From an uncultured Eubacteriales bacterium (GTDB taxonomy: Bacteria; Bacillota; Clostridia; Oscillospirales; CAG-272), in contig UQXK01000069.1 in NCBI GenBank assembly GCA_900544985.1, forward strand, positions 1-5,929: 5,929 nucleotides of DNA. Direction: 5' to 3'. A program made the position numbers and the translations under genes. A model generated the notes under the pieces. It was not told the origin of the DNA. It ran no database searches and was given only the letters and a program-made list of their open reading frames with translations. Below are positions 4,505 to 5,929 of the stretch, in pieces (the first letter of the stretch is position 1; each line of letters starts with the position of its first letter).

Positions 4505-5857
4505 ATGAACAAAGATCTTACAGTCGGAAAACCGACGACCGTGCTGTGGAAATTCTGCCTTCCCCTTTTCGGAAGCATAATATTCCAACAGCTTTATAAT
4601 CTCGCAGACAGTTTTGTAGCGGGAAAATTCATAGGCGAAGACGCTCTTGCCGCTGTCGGAAACAGCTATGAAATAACGCTTATATTTATAGCTTTTGCGT
4701 TCGGCTGCAACATAGGTTGTTCCGTAATAGTATCAAGATATTTCGGTGCAAAGAACTATTCCGATGTAAAGACATCTGTCTATACAACGTGGATTGCGGG
4801 AAGTGCGCTCTGCGTTCTGCTCATGATATTCGGTTTGCTGTTCGCAAGACCGCTTTTGGGACTCATAAACACCCCCGCATCGGTCATGAACGATTCCGCG
4901 CTGTATCTAGATATATACATATGGGGACTGCCTTTTGTATTTTTCTATAACATATCCACGGGAATTTTCACGGCGCTCGGCGATTCGAAAACGCCTTTCT
5001 TCTTTCTTGCGGCGTCTTCCGTTTCGAATATCGCCGTAGACATACTCTTTGTCGCCGTATTCAAAATGGGCGTTGCAGGTGTTGCTTGGGCAACGTTTAT
5101 TTGCCAGGGGATAAGCTGTGTCCTCGCCGTCGTATTCATCATTCTGCGACTTAAAAAGATAAACGCAGAGAAAAAGCCGAAATTATTCTCCTTCAAAATT
5201 TTCAAAGAATTGGCGGTCATAGCAATTCCCAGCATATTGCAGCAAAGCTTTATCTCCGTAGGCAACATAATAATACAGGGAGTAATAAATTCCTTTGAAA
5301 CAAGCGTAATGGCGGGATATTCCGCCGCCGTAAAGATGAACAATCTCGTTATAACATCGCTTACAACGGTTGGCAACGGAATATCGAATTTCACATCTCA
5401 GAATATAGGCGCGGGCAAAGAAGAACGCGTAAAAGAGGGCTGGAAATCCGGACTTTTGATCGCTCTTGTGCTGTGCGTTCCATTTGTTCTTCTGTATTTT
5501 GCGGCAGGCAAATATATAATGCTGGTATTTATGAAAGACAAAGCGACAGACGCACTTCGCTACGGCATGGAATTTTTGCGTACCGTGGCTCCGTTCTATA
5601 TAATAATTTCCGTAAAGCTGATAACGGACGGCGTTCTTCGCGGTGCCGGAATGATGGGAAAATTCACGATAGCCACCTTCACCGATCTTATCATAAGAGT
5701 TGTCTTCTCGAAAATAGTTTCGGGATATTGGGGCACAATGGGAATTTGGTCTGCATGGCCTGTGGGTTGGTGTATAGCAACGCTTATGTCTCTTTTGTTC
5801 TTTGTAAAATCGCCCTTGTGGAAAAGGAAAAACTCACCGAAAAACAAAGAAGTTTAA
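4505..5857 (+). CDS. MATE-family multidrug/toxin efflux transporter
   Basis: 450 residues, the normal length for a 12-helix MATE exporter that moves cationic drugs or metabolites out of the cell against a sodium or proton gradient. Two homologous halves are visible: the first opens PTTVLWKFCLPLFGSII with QQLYNLADS (28-36), and the second with IPSILQQSF (from residue 241). Asp35 in the first helix is the family's conserved acidic position. Also typical are ALAAVG (48-53), GALGDSKTP-like TALGDSKTP in the first half, and GVLRGAG in the second. The C-terminus is basic and cytosolic (KRKNSPKNKEV). There is no clear Shine-Dalgarno, only a purine run (AAGAAAG, 4485-4491), so translation may be weak. 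Driven by the promoter at 4436-4464 and probably controlled by the divergent LysR protein. Substrate unknown. Confidence 0.92.
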   Translation: MNKDLTVGKPTTVLWKFCLPLFGSIIFQQLYNLADSFVAGKFIGEDALAAVGNSYEITLIFIAFAFGCNIGCSVIVSRYFGAKNYSDVKTSVYTTWIAGSALCVLLMIFGLLFARPLLGLINTPASVMNDSALYLDIYIWGLPFVFFYNISTGIFTALGDSKTPFFFLAASSVSNIAVDILFVAVFKMGVAGVAWATFICQGISCVLAVVFIILRLKKINAEKKPKLFSFKIFKELAVIAIPSILQQSFISVGNIIIQGVINSFETSVMAGYSAAVKMNNLVITSLTTVGNGISNFTSQNIGAGKEERVKEGWKSGLLIALVLCVPFVLLYFAAGKYIMLVFMKDKATDALRYGMEFLRTVAPFYIIISVKLITDGVLRGAGMMGKFTIATFTDLIIRVVFSKIVSGYWGTMGIWSAWPVGWCIATLMSLLFFVKSPLWKRKNSPKNKEV

Positions 5858-5875
5858 AATCCCACTTATTTCGTT

Positions 5876-5929
5876 GCGAAAGTTTTGCGGATTTTTAAGG
5901 CGCTTTTTTAAAAGCACCTTAAAGCAAGG
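5876..5929 (+). repeat. Dispersed gene-end hairpin element, copy 2 (runs to the window edge)
   Basis: Reverse-complement relative to copy 1 at 126-182. It reads GCGGATTTTTAAGG, then a hairpin with arms AAGGCGCTTTT and AAAAGCACCTT (5897-5920, one C-A mismatch), then AAAGCAAGG. It begins about 18 nt after the MATE stop codon. The hairpin is one base pair weaker and its loop differs from copy 1, while the flanking AAAAATCCGCAAAA-type segment is conserved. Its outer end is cut by the window. Confidence 0.65.

Noticed and set aside
126..5929. Terminal inverted repeats of one large transposon spanning the window
   Set aside because: The inverted copies are diverged and hairpin-shaped, no transposase lies between them, and the enclosed genes are ordinary chromosomal ones. 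Placement after stop codons explains the orientation better.

Overview
The window looks like an accessory stretch of a low-to-mid GC Gram-positive (Bacillota) chromosome, most likely an uncultured gut-type Clostridia. The basis is AT-rich spacers, near-consensus sigma-A promoters with 17-bp spacing (TTGACA/TTGATT ... TATAAT), AAGGAG-type ribosome sites, frequent ATA/AAA codons, and a PdaA-type deacetylase of the kind found in endospore formers. The species assignment is inference only.

Layout. Positions 1-224 hold no convincing gene, only palindromes: an alternative-hairpin pair, a symmetric terminator (61-90) and one copy of a dispersed hairpin element (126-182). Next is trmL on the minus strand (225-719), a tRNA wobble 2'-O-methyltransferase with its own promoter at 811-839. 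Divergent from it is a two-gene plus-strand operon of secreted polysaccharide deacetylases: a PdaA-like protein (1001-1759) and, 25 bp later, a canonical CE4 deacetylase (1785-2492). A 76-nt hairpin (2497-2572) closes the operon and also serves the convergent minus-strand gene (2586-2921), a small coiled-coil protein with one C-terminal membrane helix and no assigned function.

Positions 2922-3511 form a 590-nt non-coding block. It contains a leader hairpin, a promoter set inside an inverted repeat, and a tandem array of palindrome-rich repeats (81-bp units at 3207-3287 and 3341-3421, offset 134 bp, plus a partial third). The two units share a 47-bp core with one mismatch, while their leading stems differ in sequence yet stay self-complementary. 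The last third is a classic divergent pair: a LysR-type regulator (minus, 3512-4375) and a MATE multidrug exporter (plus, 4505-5857). Their 129-bp spacer carries a perfect consensus promoter for the regulator that physically overlaps the exporter's promoter. Right after the exporter is a second copy of the 126-182 element, in the same orientation relative to the gene it follows.

Functionally there are three independent modules: tRNA modification, cell-wall de-N-acetylation, and regulated efflux. I see no defence system, phage, CRISPR array or insertion sequence with a transposase. The most unexplained material is non-coding: the structured 134-bp repeat array and the gene-end hairpin element present at both edges of the window.
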